A DNA stretch of 64,000 nucleotides from Tenacibaculum dicentrarchi (GTDB taxonomy: Bacteria; Bacteroidota; Bacteroidia; Flavobacteriales; Flavobacteriaceae): the NCBI RefSeq assembly GCF_900239345.1, contig NZ_OESZ01000023.1, forward strand, positions 240,165-304,164, in the 5' to 3' direction. A model generated the notes under the pieces. That model had not been told where the DNA came from. It did no database searches and was given only the letters and a program-made list of their open reading frames with translations. The position numbers and the translations under genes are program-made. This document shows, piece by piece, positions 34,530-43,264 of this stretch (positions are counted from its first letter, which is position 1; the number at the start of each line of letters is the position of its first letter).

Positions 34530-35465
34530 ATGAATTCAAAAAACTCGTCGAGAGGACGACAGGCTGACAAGAACAGCAATCCTCGTGAAAAAAAATCTTT
34601 TAGAACAGATAAATCTAATAATTCTGACCGACCTGCTAGAAAGTCATCAGAAAAACCAAGATTTGCAACTAGTGCTTCTGATAATAAAAAACAAATTAAA
34701 AGAGATTTTAAAAAATCTCAACCTAATAAAACAGCCCAAGTAAGTAATGATGAAACGGCTGGAATTCGTTTAAATAAATACATTTCTAATTCAGGAATTT
34801 GTTCTCGTAGAGAAGCTGATACTTACATAGAACACGGAAGTGTTTTTGTAAACGGTAAATTAATGACACAAATGGGCTACAAGGTACAACCTACCGATGA
34901 AGTTCGTTTTGATGGCTCTTTAATTTCTATCGAAAAAAAGCGTTACATTTTATTAAATAAGCCTAAAAACTATATTACTACCATGGAAGATGAACGTGGG
35001 CGTAAAACAGTTATGGAGCTTATTGCTAATGCTACCAAAGAACGTATTTATCCTGTTGGAAGACTAGATAGAAATACTACTGGTTTATTATTATTTACAA
35101 ACGATGGTGAATTAGCTAAAAAATTAACACATCCAAAACATAACGTACGTAAATTATATCATGCTTCTTTAGATAAAAAATTATCTATATCTGATTTAGA
35201 TAAATTACGTGGAGATGTTATTATTGAAGGTAAAAAAGTTTTTATTGATGCCGTTTCTTATGTAGAAGGTGAAAGAAAAACAGAAGTTGGTATTGAAATA
35301 CACTCTGGAAGAAACAGAATTGTACGTAAAATATTTGAACACTTCGGATACACTGTTACAAAGCTAGACCGTGTTGTTTTTGCTGGAATGACAAAACGTA
35401 ATTTACCTCGTGGTAGATGGCGTGAGTTAACTGAACAAGAAGTAAATACTTTAAAAATGTTATAA
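34530..35465 (+). CDS. S4-domain rRNA pseudouridine synthase (RluB/RsuA type)
   Basis: Converts a uridine in ribosomal RNA to pseudouridine. After a low-complexity basic N-terminus of about 70 residues rich in Lys, Ser and Asn, there is an S4 RNA-binding domain (IRLNKYISNSGICSRREADTYI, residues about 76-97) and the RsuA catalytic domain with the aspartate in RIYPVGRLDRNTTGLLLFTNDG near 174-195, and KLYHASLDKKL after it. The basic tail is typical of flavobacterial members. RluB (23S) is more likely than RsuA, but this is not certain. The terminator at 35483-35514 follows. Confidence 0.9.
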   Translation: MNSKNSSRGRQADKNSNPREKKSFRTDKSNNSDRPARKSSEKPRFATSASDNKKQIKRDFKKSQPNKTAQVSNDETAGIRLNKYISNSGICSRREADTYIEHGSVFVNGKLMTQMGYKVQPTDEVRFDGSLISIEKKRYILLNKPKNYITTMEDERGRKTVMELIANATKERIYPVGRLDRNTTGLLLFTNDGELAKKLTHPKHNVRKLYHASLDKKLSISDLDKLRGDVIIEGKKVFIDAVSYVEGERKTEVGIEIHSGRNRIVRKIFEHFGYTVTKLDRVVFAGMTKRNLPRGRWRELTEQEVNTLKML

Positions 35466-35482
35466 AAAAGCATTTTATAAAT

Positions 35483-35514
35483 AAAAATCCCGAGTTTAAG
35501 CTCGGGATTTTTTT
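35483..35514 (+). terminator. Terminator of the pseudouridine synthase gene
   Basis: AAAATCCCGAG pairs with CTCGGGATTTT around a TTTAAG loop, followed by a T-run. Confidence 0.9.
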
Positions 35515-35529
35515 ATGACCTATATTTTA

Positions 35530-35892
35530 CTACTTCTTATGGTCTTCTTGTATTTCTTCACTTCTATATTTACAACAAGGATGTAAGTCTTCATAAGCTG
35601 TTATTGGTGCTTTTACTGCTTTGGTATCATGACCAACATTTGCTACATTTTGTTGAATTGTTTTAACATCGGTTTTACGCTCATCAACAATTAATTTTAA
35701 CTCATGTGTATTTACATTCCAATTAGCATATTTAACGCCTTTACAATTTAAAGCCGCTTTTTCAATACGATTTTTACACATTCCACAAACGCCATCAACA
35801 TTTAAAGAAATCTTGGCATTTTTGTTCTTTTTTTGTGCCGATACAGACACACTCATTAATAAAACTACTAGTACTACTGCTATTTTTTTCAT
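35530..35892 (-). CDS. Secreted heavy-metal-associated (HMA) domain protein
   Basis: A 120-residue protein with signal peptide (residues 1-20, ending VSAQ) and an HMA domain. The metal-binding motif is GVCGMC, with Cys36 and Cys39, and the rest follows the ferredoxin-like fold of copper chaperones. A C-terminal tail HPCCKYRSEEIQEDHKK contains a further cysteine pair and histidines. It should bind soft metal ions such as copper in the periplasm. It begins one base after the TonB receptor stop and is the last gene of the HYC-TonB-HMA module. Confidence 0.88.
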   Translation of the reverse strand: MKKIAVVLVVLLMSVSVSAQKKNKNAKISLNVDGVCGMCKNRIEKAALNCKGVKYANWNVNTHELKLIVDERKTDVKTIQQNVANVGHDTKAVKAPITAYEDLHPCCKYRSEEIQEDHKK

Positions 35893-35893
35893 C

Positions 35894-38125
35894 TTAATCT
35901 ATTTTAAATCTTAAACCTGTATAATAATTACTTCCAAATATTGGGGCGTATATAATTGTTGTATCAAAATTTGAACCAAACGGATTACTACTTCCCTGTA
36001 TCGGATTTTTTTGTTTGTAGTTTGTTATATTTTCTGCACCTGCATAAATTTCAAACTTCTTAGAAAACACTTTTGTTATTTGTGCATTTAATAAATTATA
36101 ACTCTTAGAATAGGCTGTTAATTGCTGTGTATTTGGTAATCGTTGCTCCCCTACCCAATTATAAGTTACATCAAATTTCCAATGAGCATTATTTTCTTTT
36201 TTCTCTGTTTCGTATGATACATTTGTAAAAAATCGATGATTAGCTTGTAAAGCTTTATTTAAATTTCCTGATTTAAAATCAGTATTTACATCATAGTATT
36301 TATACGAAAAACGAGTATTAAAATAAGGAATTATATTTTGATTTACTTCTAACTGAAAACTGTTAGCAACGCTTTTTCCATTTAAATTATAAAATGCTAT
36401 TTCCTGCGGATTTTCCCAATCAACAACTACTTGATTCGTAAAATCTGTTCGATAAAAATCAAAAGTAACATCTCCTTTTTTACCAAATAATTTATATCCT
36501 TGTAAAAAAGATACACCATAATTCCACGCAACTTCAGGATTTAACCCATAAATATCACCTCCTTCATTGTCAATATTTAAACCTCTAGAGGATGCAAAAA
36601 ACTGTTGATTTTCAGCAAAAATATTTGCACTTCTTTTTCCTTTTCCTACGGATGCTCTAAAAACTCCTTTTTCCCAAGCCGTATACCTGATGTGTAAACG
36701 TGGTGTTAAAAAAGTTCCTAATAAATTATGAGTATCAACTCTTAAACCAGCGGTAACGCTTAAATTTTCTGAATTATCATAAGCATATTCAAAAAAAGCA
36801 CCTAAAGAATTTTCTTTTCTATCAAAATTTTGAGCATCAGAAACCTTTACAAACTCATTATAAGTATCGTATGTAAAACTAAGTCCTGTTTTAAATTTAT
36901 TTCTTGTATCACCAATAATAGAATTAAAAGTAACACTAGAAAATAAACTTTCATGTTCAATATTATAATCTCTTAATCCGAAATAAGAATCTTGTTTATG
37001 ATTACTATAAGCTGTTTGAATTCCCATACTTTGAAAAGGTAAATCAGGAAAAACATACCCTAATTTAGCAGAAGCATCAAAACGTTTTGTATTGATTTCA
37101 CTTCCCCAAATAGTGGTAGAACCTTTATCAAAATCAGGATTAAAAGCTAATTGACCTAGTTGTTTTTTATCATCTAAATATCTAAAATTAATAAAACTAA
37201 TCCATCCTTTTTTAGCATCAATATACTCCCAACGATTCATAACATTAATCTGTTTGGCTAACGGATTATCTAAAAAACCATCTTTATTATTATCAAATTT
37301 TTGATTTCTAGAATTTCCATGGATATAAATTCCTGTTTGCCATTTATCACTTATTTTCTGATTAAAATGTGTATTAAGCTCAACCCTACCTCCTGCCGAA
37401 GCATAAGCATTTGCAAAAAACCAATGATTTGTAAATGGTTTTACTAATTCGGCATTTATTTGCCCTGAAATACTTTCATATCCATTAACAACACTTCCCG
37501 CTCCTTTAGTAATTTGAATACTTTCTACCCAAGTTCCTGGTGTAAATGAAAGTCCGAATGCTTGAGATGCTCCTCGGATAGAAGGAATATTTTCTTGAGT
37601 TATTAACAAATATGGACTTGTTAAGCCCAACATTTGAATTTGCTTTGTACCTGTTAAAGCATCAGAATAATTAACATCAATTGACGGATTTGTTTCAAAA
37701 CTTTCAGCTAAATTACAACATGCCGATTTTAAAAGTTCTGCACTATTGATGGTTACTAAATTTTGAGATGCTAAATACGATTTTTGAGTCGCACTTTTTT
37801 TAGATTTAACAACAACCTCATTTAAAGCATTACTTTCTTTTAAAAAATGATGAATCGGTTTTAAACTATTTATAGTAATTGTATCGGTTTTAAAACCAAC
37901 AAAACTAATTACTAGCTTTTTATATTCGGTTTTATAAGGTATTGTAAACCATCCTTTTTCATTGGTTGTTACACCTACATTTGTATCTAACCAATGAACA
38001 CTAGCACCGTAAACACCTAAATTATTTTTTTGATTATTTTTATCCATAATCATACCTTTAAACTCATTTTGAGAAAAGGCAACAGAAGAAATCAGTATTA
38101 AAATACCGAGTATATATATTTTCAT
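35894..38125 (-). CDS. TonB-dependent outer-membrane receptor, probable metal-related
   Basis: A 743-residue TonB-dependent barrel with signal peptide (residues 1-18), a carboxypeptidase-regulatory-like domain (about 22-100), the TonB-box segment LNEVVVKSKKS, and a plug with GTKQIQMLGL, IPSIRGASQAFG and ITKGAGSVVNGYESISGQINAELVKP. The plug contains adjacent cysteines (SACCNLAESFETNPSIDV, Cys136-Cys137), unusual for this family and suggestive of metal handling. The barrel ends YYTGLRFKID. It lies between a HYC_CC_PP protein upstream and an HMA protein downstream, with one base between stop and next start, so copper or another thiophilic metal is the likely cargo. Confidence 0.9.
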   Translation of the reverse strand: MKIYILGILILISSVAFSQNEFKGMIMDKNNQKNNLGVYGASVHWLDTNVGVTTNEKGWFTIPYKTEYKKLVISFVGFKTDTITINSLKPIHHFLKESNALNEVVVKSKKSATQKSYLASQNLVTINSAELLKSACCNLAESFETNPSIDVNYSDALTGTKQIQMLGLTSPYLLITQENIPSIRGASQAFGLSFTPGTWVESIQITKGAGSVVNGYESISGQINAELVKPFTNHWFFANAYASAGGRVELNTHFNQKISDKWQTGIYIHGNSRNQKFDNNKDGFLDNPLAKQINVMNRWEYIDAKKGWISFINFRYLDDKKQLGQLAFNPDFDKGSTTIWGSEINTKRFDASAKLGYVFPDLPFQSMGIQTAYSNHKQDSYFGLRDYNIEHESLFSSVTFNSIIGDTRNKFKTGLSFTYDTYNEFVKVSDAQNFDRKENSLGAFFEYAYDNSENLSVTAGLRVDTHNLLGTFLTPRLHIRYTAWEKGVFRASVGKGKRSANIFAENQQFFASSRGLNIDNEGGDIYGLNPEVAWNYGVSFLQGYKLFGKKGDVTFDFYRTDFTNQVVVDWENPQEIAFYNLNGKSVANSFQLEVNQNIIPYFNTRFSYKYYDVNTDFKSGNLNKALQANHRFFTNVSYETEKKENNAHWKFDVTYNWVGEQRLPNTQQLTAYSKSYNLLNAQITKVFSKKFEIYAGAENITNYKQKNPIQGSSNPFGSNFDTTIIYAPIFGSNYYTGLRFKID

Positions 38126-38193
38126 TATATTATATTTAAATTCAACAATAATTTGTTACGTATTATTAATACGTACCTAAAAAAATTGTAAAA

Positions 38194-38607
38194 TCATATA
38201 ATAAAAACTTCATGAAGTACCTGAATATCAAAAATTAAATCAGGCGGAGTGTAATCAGTATGTGATACATCTTGTTTTTCAAGAGCTTGAAAAAGTAATT
38301 TATAAGACGCATAAAAAGCAAGAACAAACTTTACTTTATCAAAACTTATTTTATCTAAAGAATCTTTAAATATTTCATCTTGACCTTTAATTTGTTCTAC
38401 TTCATCTTTACAACATTTTTTTTTCTTAATTATAGTTTCGCAAGTATCATTATTTGATATACTACCGCAACTATCTGCATTACCTAAATAAGAAATATCA
38501 ACTAAAAAATCACCACAATAATGCTTTTCTACACTAAAAGATAAGGTAGATAATAATACTAGCAAAGCTAATAATATGGTTGATATTTGAGTAAAAAAAA
38601 GTTTCAT
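38194..38607 (-). CDS. HYC_CC_PP family membrane-anchored or secreted protein
   Basis: A 137-residue protein that fits the HYC_CC_PP family by its three signature pieces in order: HYC at 29-31, CC at 65-66 (KKKKCCKDE), and PP at 121-122 (YTPPDL). A hydrophobic N-terminus (residues 4-24) could be a signal peptide or anchor. Cysteines at 31, 47, 56, 65 and 66 suggest metal binding or disulfide chemistry in the periplasm. It is the first gene of the unit with the TonB receptor and HMA protein. The -7 box lies only 6 bases before its ATG, so the mRNA is probably nearly leaderless. Confidence 0.82.
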   Translation of the reverse strand: MKLFFTQISTILLALLVLLSTLSFSVEKHYCGDFLVDISYLGNADSCGSISNNDTCETIIKKKKCCKDEVEQIKGQDEIFKDSLDKISFDKVKFVLAFYASYKLLFQALEKQDVSHTDYTPPDLIFDIQVLHEVFII

Positions 38608-38613
38608 TTAGTA

Positions 38614-38621
38614 CAAATATA
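38614..38621 (-). promoter_or_regulatory. -7 promoter box of the HYC-TonB-HMA module
   Basis: TATATTTG on the minus strand. Only 6 bases separate the box from the ATG at 38607, which predicts a leaderless or near-leaderless transcript. Confidence 0.6.
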
Positions 38622-38661
38622 CAAAAAATCATTTTTTTTATTATTTAATAATAGTTAAAGT

Positions 38662-38669
38662 TATTTTTG
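38662..38669 (+). promoter_or_regulatory. -7 promoter box of the GAF-domain gene
   Basis: TATTTTTG fits TAnnTTTG, 45 bases before the ATG at 38715. Confidence 0.4.
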
Positions 38670-38714
38670 TAAGTTGTTAATTTAAATTACGAATAAGATA
38701 CTAAATTTTTAATT

Positions 38715-39167
38715 ATGAACTTACAAGATTTAAAAAATAATATAAATAATATTACAGAAAGTAATACTACAAAGGAAGAAAAATTACAGCAAATTTGTGA
38801 CTACCTAGCAGCTAAAGTGTCTTACTATGACTGGGTAGGGTTTTATTTTAAAAATGGAGACAAAGACGAATTAAAATTAGCACAATTTAATGGCGAACCT
38901 ACTGACCATATAATTATACCTTTTGGAAAAGGAATTTGTGGACAAGTAGCTGTTAGTAATGAGAATTTTGTTGTGCAAGATGTTACAGAGCAAGATAATT
39001 ATATTTCTTGTGGATGGAAAGTTAAATCGGAAATTGTAATTCCTATTTTTGTTGATAATCAAAATATTGGTCAAATTGATATTGATTCTCACACCGCTAA
39101 TATTTTTACATCAGATGATGAAGCTTTATTAGAATATACTTGTAAAAAAGTAGCTTTATTTATTTAA
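38715..39167 (+). CDS. GAF-domain protein, free methionine-(R)-sulfoxide reductase-like
   Basis: A 150-residue single GAF domain of the fRMsr type, which reduces free methionine sulfoxide. Typical features are DWVGFYF near 39-45, IPFGKGICGQVAVSNENFVVQDV near 68-90, and SCGWKVKSEIVIPIF, with Cys75 and Cys99 aligning by context to E. coli Cys94 and the catalytic Cys118. The third cysteine of the E. coli enzyme (Cys84) corresponds to His65 here, so only two remain. It is a cytosolic protein, transcribed alone ahead of purH. Confidence 0.85.
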   Translation: MNLQDLKNNINNITESNTTKEEKLQQICDYLAAKVSYYDWVGFYFKNGDKDELKLAQFNGEPTDHIIIPFGKGICGQVAVSNENFVVQDVTEQDNYISCGWKVKSEIVIPIFVDNQNIGQIDIDSHTANIFTSDDEALLEYTCKKVALFI

Positions 39168-39183
39168 AATAATAAAATAATTA

Positions 39184-39214
39184 TTGTATAACCATTAGGC
39201 TTTTAGTAGCTTTG
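39184..39214 (+). promoter_or_regulatory. Promoter of purH
   Basis: TTG (39184-39186), 20 bases, TAGCTTTG (39207-39214); the purH ATG is at 39237. No riboswitch-like structure is evident in the short leader. Confidence 0.6.
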
Positions 39215-39236
39215 TAAGCTTAACAAAACAACAACA

Positions 39237-40763
39237 ATGAGCAACGAAAAAACTATCAAATCTGCACTAATTTCAGTCTTTCATAAAGACGGATTAGAAC
39301 CTATAGTAAAAAAATTGAACGACTTAGGAGTAACTATTTACTCTACAGGAGGAACAGAATCTTTTATAAAAGACTTAGGTATTAATGTAGTACCTGTTGA
39401 AGAAGTAACTTCTTACCCTTCTATTTTAGGTGGACGTGTAAAAACATTACATCCAAAAGTATTTGGAGGTATTTTAAATCGTCAAGATCATGATGGTGAT
39501 GTTGCTGAAATGCAAGAATACAATATTCCTCAATTAGATTTAGTAATTGTTGATTTATATCCTTTTGAAAAAACAGTAGCTTCAGGAGCTCCTGAACAAG
39601 ATATTATTGAAAAAGTAGATATCGGTGGAATTTCATTGATTCGTGCTGCTGCAAAAAACTTTAAAGACACTATTATTGTTTCTTCAATGGAACAATACGG
39701 CGATTTTTTAAACACAATTACTGCAAGTAACGGAACAACTACAATTAGTGATAGAAAAAAATTAGCTGCTAAAGCTTTTAATGTTTCTTCTCATTACGAT
39801 ACTGCTATTTTTAATTACTTTAATGAAGATGAAGTTGTTTACAAAGCAAGTGAAACTACTTCTAAAACTTTAAGATATGGTGAAAATCCACATCAAAAAG
39901 GTTATTTCTTTGGTGATTTAGACGCAATGTTCGATAAATTACACGGAAAAGAATTAAGCTACAATAACTTACTTGATGTTGATGCTGCTGTAACTTTAAT
40001 CAACGAATTTAAAGGAGAAGCACCAACATTTGCTATTTTAAAGCATAATAATGCTTGTGGTTTTGCACAAAGAGAAACTATTTATCAAGCATATACTGAT
40101 GCCTTAGCTGGTGATCCTACTTCTGCTTTTGGTGGAGTTTTAATTTCAAATACTAACGTAGATAAAGCTACTGCTGAAGAAATTCATAAATTATTTTGTG
40201 AAGTAGTAATCGCTCCTTCTTTTGATGATGATGCTTTAATTATTTTAAAAGGTAAGAAAAACAGAGTTTTATTAATTCAAAAAGAAACAGCTTTACCTGC
40301 ACAAACAGTTAGAACTGCTTTAAATGGTGTTTTAGTACAAGATAAAGACAATATTACTGATAAGTTAGAACACTTAACATATCCTACTGATACAAGACCT
40401 ACTACTGCTCAATTAGATGATTTATTATTTGCATCTAAATTGTGTAAAAACACCAAATCTAATACTATTATTTTAGTAAAAAACAAGCAATTATTAGCTG
40501 GTGGAACTGGTCAAACAAGTAGAGTTGATGCCTTAACACAAGCTATTACAAAAGCAAAAACTTTTAATTTTGATTTAAATGGTGCTGTAATGGCAAGTGA
40601 TGCTTTTTTCCCTTTCCCTGATTGTGTAGAAATAGCAAAAAATGCAGGAATAGAAAGTGTAATTCAGCCAGGAGGTTCTATTAAAGATCAATTAAGTATT
40701 GATTATTGTAATGAGAATAATGTTTCTATGGTTTTTACAGGAACAAGACATTTTAAACATTAA
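39237..40763 (+). CDS. purH: Bifunctional AICAR transformylase / IMP cyclohydrolase PurH
   Basis: Catalyses the last two steps of purine synthesis: formylation of AICAR and ring closure to IMP. The N-terminal MGS-like cyclohydrolase domain (residues about 1-145) shows STGGTESFIKDLGI and SYPSILGGRVKTLHPKVFGGIL. The C-terminal transformylase domain has RYGENPHQKGYFF, AILKHNNACGFA, PTSAFGGVLISN and the terminal SMVFTGTRHFKH end. The length (508) is normal. It is cytosolic, transcribed from its own promoter, and followed by the mreB operon, which has a separate -7 box. Confidence 0.97.
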   Translation: MSNEKTIKSALISVFHKDGLEPIVKKLNDLGVTIYSTGGTESFIKDLGINVVPVEEVTSYPSILGGRVKTLHPKVFGGILNRQDHDGDVAEMQEYNIPQLDLVIVDLYPFEKTVASGAPEQDIIEKVDIGGISLIRAAAKNFKDTIIVSSMEQYGDFLNTITASNGTTTISDRKKLAAKAFNVSSHYDTAIFNYFNEDEVVYKASETTSKTLRYGENPHQKGYFFGDLDAMFDKLHGKELSYNNLLDVDAAVTLINEFKGEAPTFAILKHNNACGFAQRETIYQAYTDALAGDPTSAFGGVLISNTNVDKATAEEIHKLFCEVVIAPSFDDDALIILKGKKNRVLLIQKETALPAQTVRTALNGVLVQDKDNITDKLEHLTYPTDTRPTTAQLDDLLFASKLCKNTKSNTIILVKNKQLLAGGTGQTSRVDALTQAITKAKTFNFDLNGAVMASDAFFPFPDCVEIAKNAGIESVIQPGGSIKDQLSIDYCNENNVSMVFTGTRHFKH

Positions 40764-40798
40764 TTTATATTCAATGTAAATTACCCGCAGATTTTCAT

Positions 40799-40806
40799 TA
40801 AATTTG
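40799..40806 (+). promoter_or_regulatory. -7 promoter box of the mreB operon
   Basis: TAAATTTG fits TAnnTTTG, about 40 bases before the mreB ATG. A -33 TTG is not evident. Confidence 0.5.
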
Positions 40807-40846
40807 TAAGATTACATTAAAAATAAGTAAAAACAACGGAATTTAT

Positions 40847-41875
40847 ATGGGATTCTTCGATTTTATGACAGAAGATATTGCAGTCGATTTAGGTACTGCA
40901 AACACACTTATAATTCACAATGGAAAGGTTGTTATTGACAACCCTTCCATTGTTGCACGTAACCGATTGACTGGTAAAATTATTGCTACTGGTCATGAAG
41001 CTAGCAGAATGCAGGGGAAAACTCATGAAAATATCAAAACAATTCGTCCGTTAAAAGATGGCGTAATTGCAGATTTTCAGGCATCCGAAGAAATGATTAA
41101 AGAATTTGTAAAGCAAATTCCGGCAATCAAAAAGAAACTCTTTCCACCTTCATTACGAATGGTTATTTGTATTCCTTCAGGAATTACAGAGGTTGAAAAA
41201 CGTGCTGTTATTGATTCGGGTCGCCATATGAATGCCAAGGAAATTTATTTGATTTTTGAACCAATGGCAGCAGCTATTGGTGTTGGTATTGATATTATGG
41301 AGCCTAAAGGAAACATGATTATTGATATTGGTGGAGGTACTACCGAAATTGCAGTAATCGCTCTTGCGGGTATTGTTTGCGACCAATCTGTAAAAGTTGC
41401 TGGTGATTTATTTACTAGTGATATTATGTATTATATGCGTACACAGCACAATTTATATGTAGGAGAAACGACTGCTGAAAGAATAAAAATACAAATAGGT
41501 TCTGCTACTGAAGATTTAGAAAGTCCGCCTGATGATATGATGGTACAAGGACGTGATTTATTAAGCGGAAAACCAAAACAAGTACAGGTTTCTTATAGAG
41601 AAATTGCCAAAGCTTTAGACAAATCAATATTACGTATTGAAGATGCGGTAATGGAAACCTTATCAAAAACACCACCTGAATTAGCTGCTGATATTTACAA
41701 TAGCGGTATTTATTTAGCTGGTGGAGGTTCTATGCTTCGTGGCTTAGACAAGCGTTTGTCTCGTAAAACAGATTTACCTGTTTATGTTGCCGAAGACCCG
41801 TTACGTGCAGTGGTACGTGGAACAGGAATTGCCTTAAAAAACCTTGAAAAATACAAAACTGTATTAATCAAATAA
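40847..41875 (+). CDS. mreB: Rod shape-determining protein MreB
   Basis: A bacterial actin that forms membrane-bound filaments and organises lateral wall synthesis. The 342-residue protein shows phosphate 1 motif DLGTANTLI near residues 13-21, connect 1, phosphate 2 motif MIIDIGGGTTEIAVIAL near 155-171, and the adenosine motif IYLAGGGSMLRGLDKRL near 285-301. It leads the classic order mreB-mreC-mreD-PBP2-rodA. Rod-shaped morphology is therefore expected. Confidence 0.97.
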   Translation: MGFFDFMTEDIAVDLGTANTLIIHNGKVVIDNPSIVARNRLTGKIIATGHEASRMQGKTHENIKTIRPLKDGVIADFQASEEMIKEFVKQIPAIKKKLFPPSLRMVICIPSGITEVEKRAVIDSGRHMNAKEIYLIFEPMAAAIGVGIDIMEPKGNMIIDIGGGTTEIAVIALAGIVCDQSVKVAGDLFTSDIMYYMRTQHNLYVGETTAERIKIQIGSATEDLESPPDDMMVQGRDLLSGKPKQVQVSYREIAKALDKSILRIEDAVMETLSKTPPELAADIYNSGIYLAGGGSMLRGLDKRLSRKTDLPVYVAEDPLRAVVRGTGIALKNLEKYKTVLIK

Positions 41876-41892
41876 ATTTTGAATGATTATTT

Positions 41893-42708
41893 ATGCAACA
41901 GCTTCTTTATTTTCTTCAGAGGTATAAAAACTTCTTGTTTTTTCTCTTTCTCGAAATTATTGCTGTTGCATTAATTATCAATAATAATTCTTTTCATAAG
42001 AGTAAATTTATCAGCTCTACAAATTTTATTACAGGTGGGTTTTATGAAAAATCAGCGAGTTTTTCTGAATATCTATATTTAAAAAGCCGTAATAAAGAGC
42101 TTTCTCTCGAAAATACTATTCTTAAAAACAAGCTAGAAGCGCTTTCTACTATTGTTGATTCCATCAATATAGATACGTTAAATTCAACGCAACAGTTTTT
42201 ATATATAAATGGAAAAATAAACAACAATCCTTACAATAATATTGATAACTTTATAACCATAAACCGTGGTAGTAATCACGGTATTACCAAAGAAATGGCG
42301 GTTATAAATAGCAAAGGAATTATAGGTATTACCGACAATGTTGGTAGTAAATACTCAAGAGTTCAATCTATTTTAAACTCTAAAAGTAAAATTAACGCAG
42401 GGTTTAAAAACAATAATTATTACGGAACTTTAAAATGGAACGGTAAAGATTATAACACCGTGCAACTAACTGATGTTCCTCGACAAACTGTTCTAAATAT
42501 TGGTGATACCATTGTTACAGGCGGAAAATCTACTATTTTCCCCAAAGGAATTTTAATAGGAAGTGTTAGTAAAATTCCTGAAAATTTATCGGCAGCAAAC
42601 ACTATTGATATTAAATTATTTAATGATATGGCTAATTTAGGGCATATTTACATTGTTACAAACCTTGATAAAGAGGCAATTAAAAGTATCGAAAACAACA
42701 ATGAATAA
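41893..42708 (+). CDS. mreC: Rod shape-determining protein MreC
   Basis: Links cytosolic MreB to the wall machinery. The 271-residue protein has one N-terminal membrane helix (about 13-31), a coiled-coil region (LKSRNKELSLENTILKNKLEALSTIVDSI, about 63-91), and a periplasmic beta-domain with FITINRGSNHGITKEMAVINSKGIIG and GDTIVTGGKSTIFPKGILIGSVSKI, the MreC core. It lies 17 bases after mreB and overlaps the mreD start by 8 bases. Confidence 0.93.
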   Translation: MQQLLYFLQRYKNFLFFLFLEIIAVALIINNNSFHKSKFISSTNFITGGFYEKSASFSEYLYLKSRNKELSLENTILKNKLEALSTIVDSINIDTLNSTQQFLYINGKINNNPYNNIDNFITINRGSNHGITKEMAVINSKGIIGITDNVGSKYSRVQSILNSKSKINAGFKNNNYYGTLKWNGKDYNTVQLTDVPRQTVLNIGDTIVTGGKSTIFPKGILIGSVSKIPENLSAANTIDIKLFNDMANLGHIYIVTNLDKEAIKSIENNNE

Positions 42709-43207
42709 AACCATTTACATCCTATTTTTATTTGTTTTTTTATTATTACTGCAAGTTTTAGTATTAAATAACGTGTTGTTTTTAGGCTATATAAACCCTT
42801 ATTTATACATCTGTTTTGTTTTTTTCTATCCTTTAAAATCAGATCGATTTTCTTTTTTAACCTTGGCTTTTTTATTGGGTTTAGGTGTAGATACTTTTTC
42901 CAATTCAGGAGGAATACACGCGTTTTCAATTTTATTTATCGCTTATATTAGGTTGTTTTTTATCAAAAAAATATTTAAAAAAAATGAACCTGATTATTTA
43001 TTATTCAGCCTAAAATTAGAAACTTTTGATAAGGTATTTAATTACACATTAATTTTAACACTTGTACATCACTTTATCTTATTTAGTTTGATTAATTTTA
43101 GTTTTTACAATATCACTAAAGTACTTTTAAACACCTTATATTCTAGTATTTTCACATTAACATTGTATTTTTTAGGTAGTTTTATCTTTAGAAAAAAATT
43201 AAAATAA
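42701..43207 (+). CDS. mreD: Rod shape-determining protein MreD
   Basis: A small multi-pass inner-membrane protein of the elongasome. From the ATG at 42701, which overlaps the mreC stop by 8 bases, it is 168 residues with about five membrane helices and the MreD-like LLGLGVDTFSNSGGIHAFSILFIAYIR segment. An in-frame start at 42653 lies deep inside mreC and would add 16 hydrophilic residues, so it is not used. Sequence similarity in this family is low; the operon position supports the call. Confidence 0.88.
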   Translation: MNKTIYILFLFVFLLLLQVLVLNNVLFLGYINPYLYICFVFFYPLKSDRFSFLTLAFLLGLGVDTFSNSGGIHAFSILFIAYIRLFFIKKIFKKNEPDYLLFSLKLETFDKVFNYTLILTLVHHFILFSLINFSFYNITKVLLNTLYSSIFTLTLYFLGSFIFRKKLK

Positions 43208-43264
43208 AAAATACCAATCCTCCCCTATTACTCTGTTTATTGAGCAACACATAAAGCATCAGAA

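Noticed and set aside
39167..39237. Purine riboswitch before purH
   Set aside because: The leader is under 30 bases after the predicted start site, too short for the purine aptamer, and no paired junction was seen.
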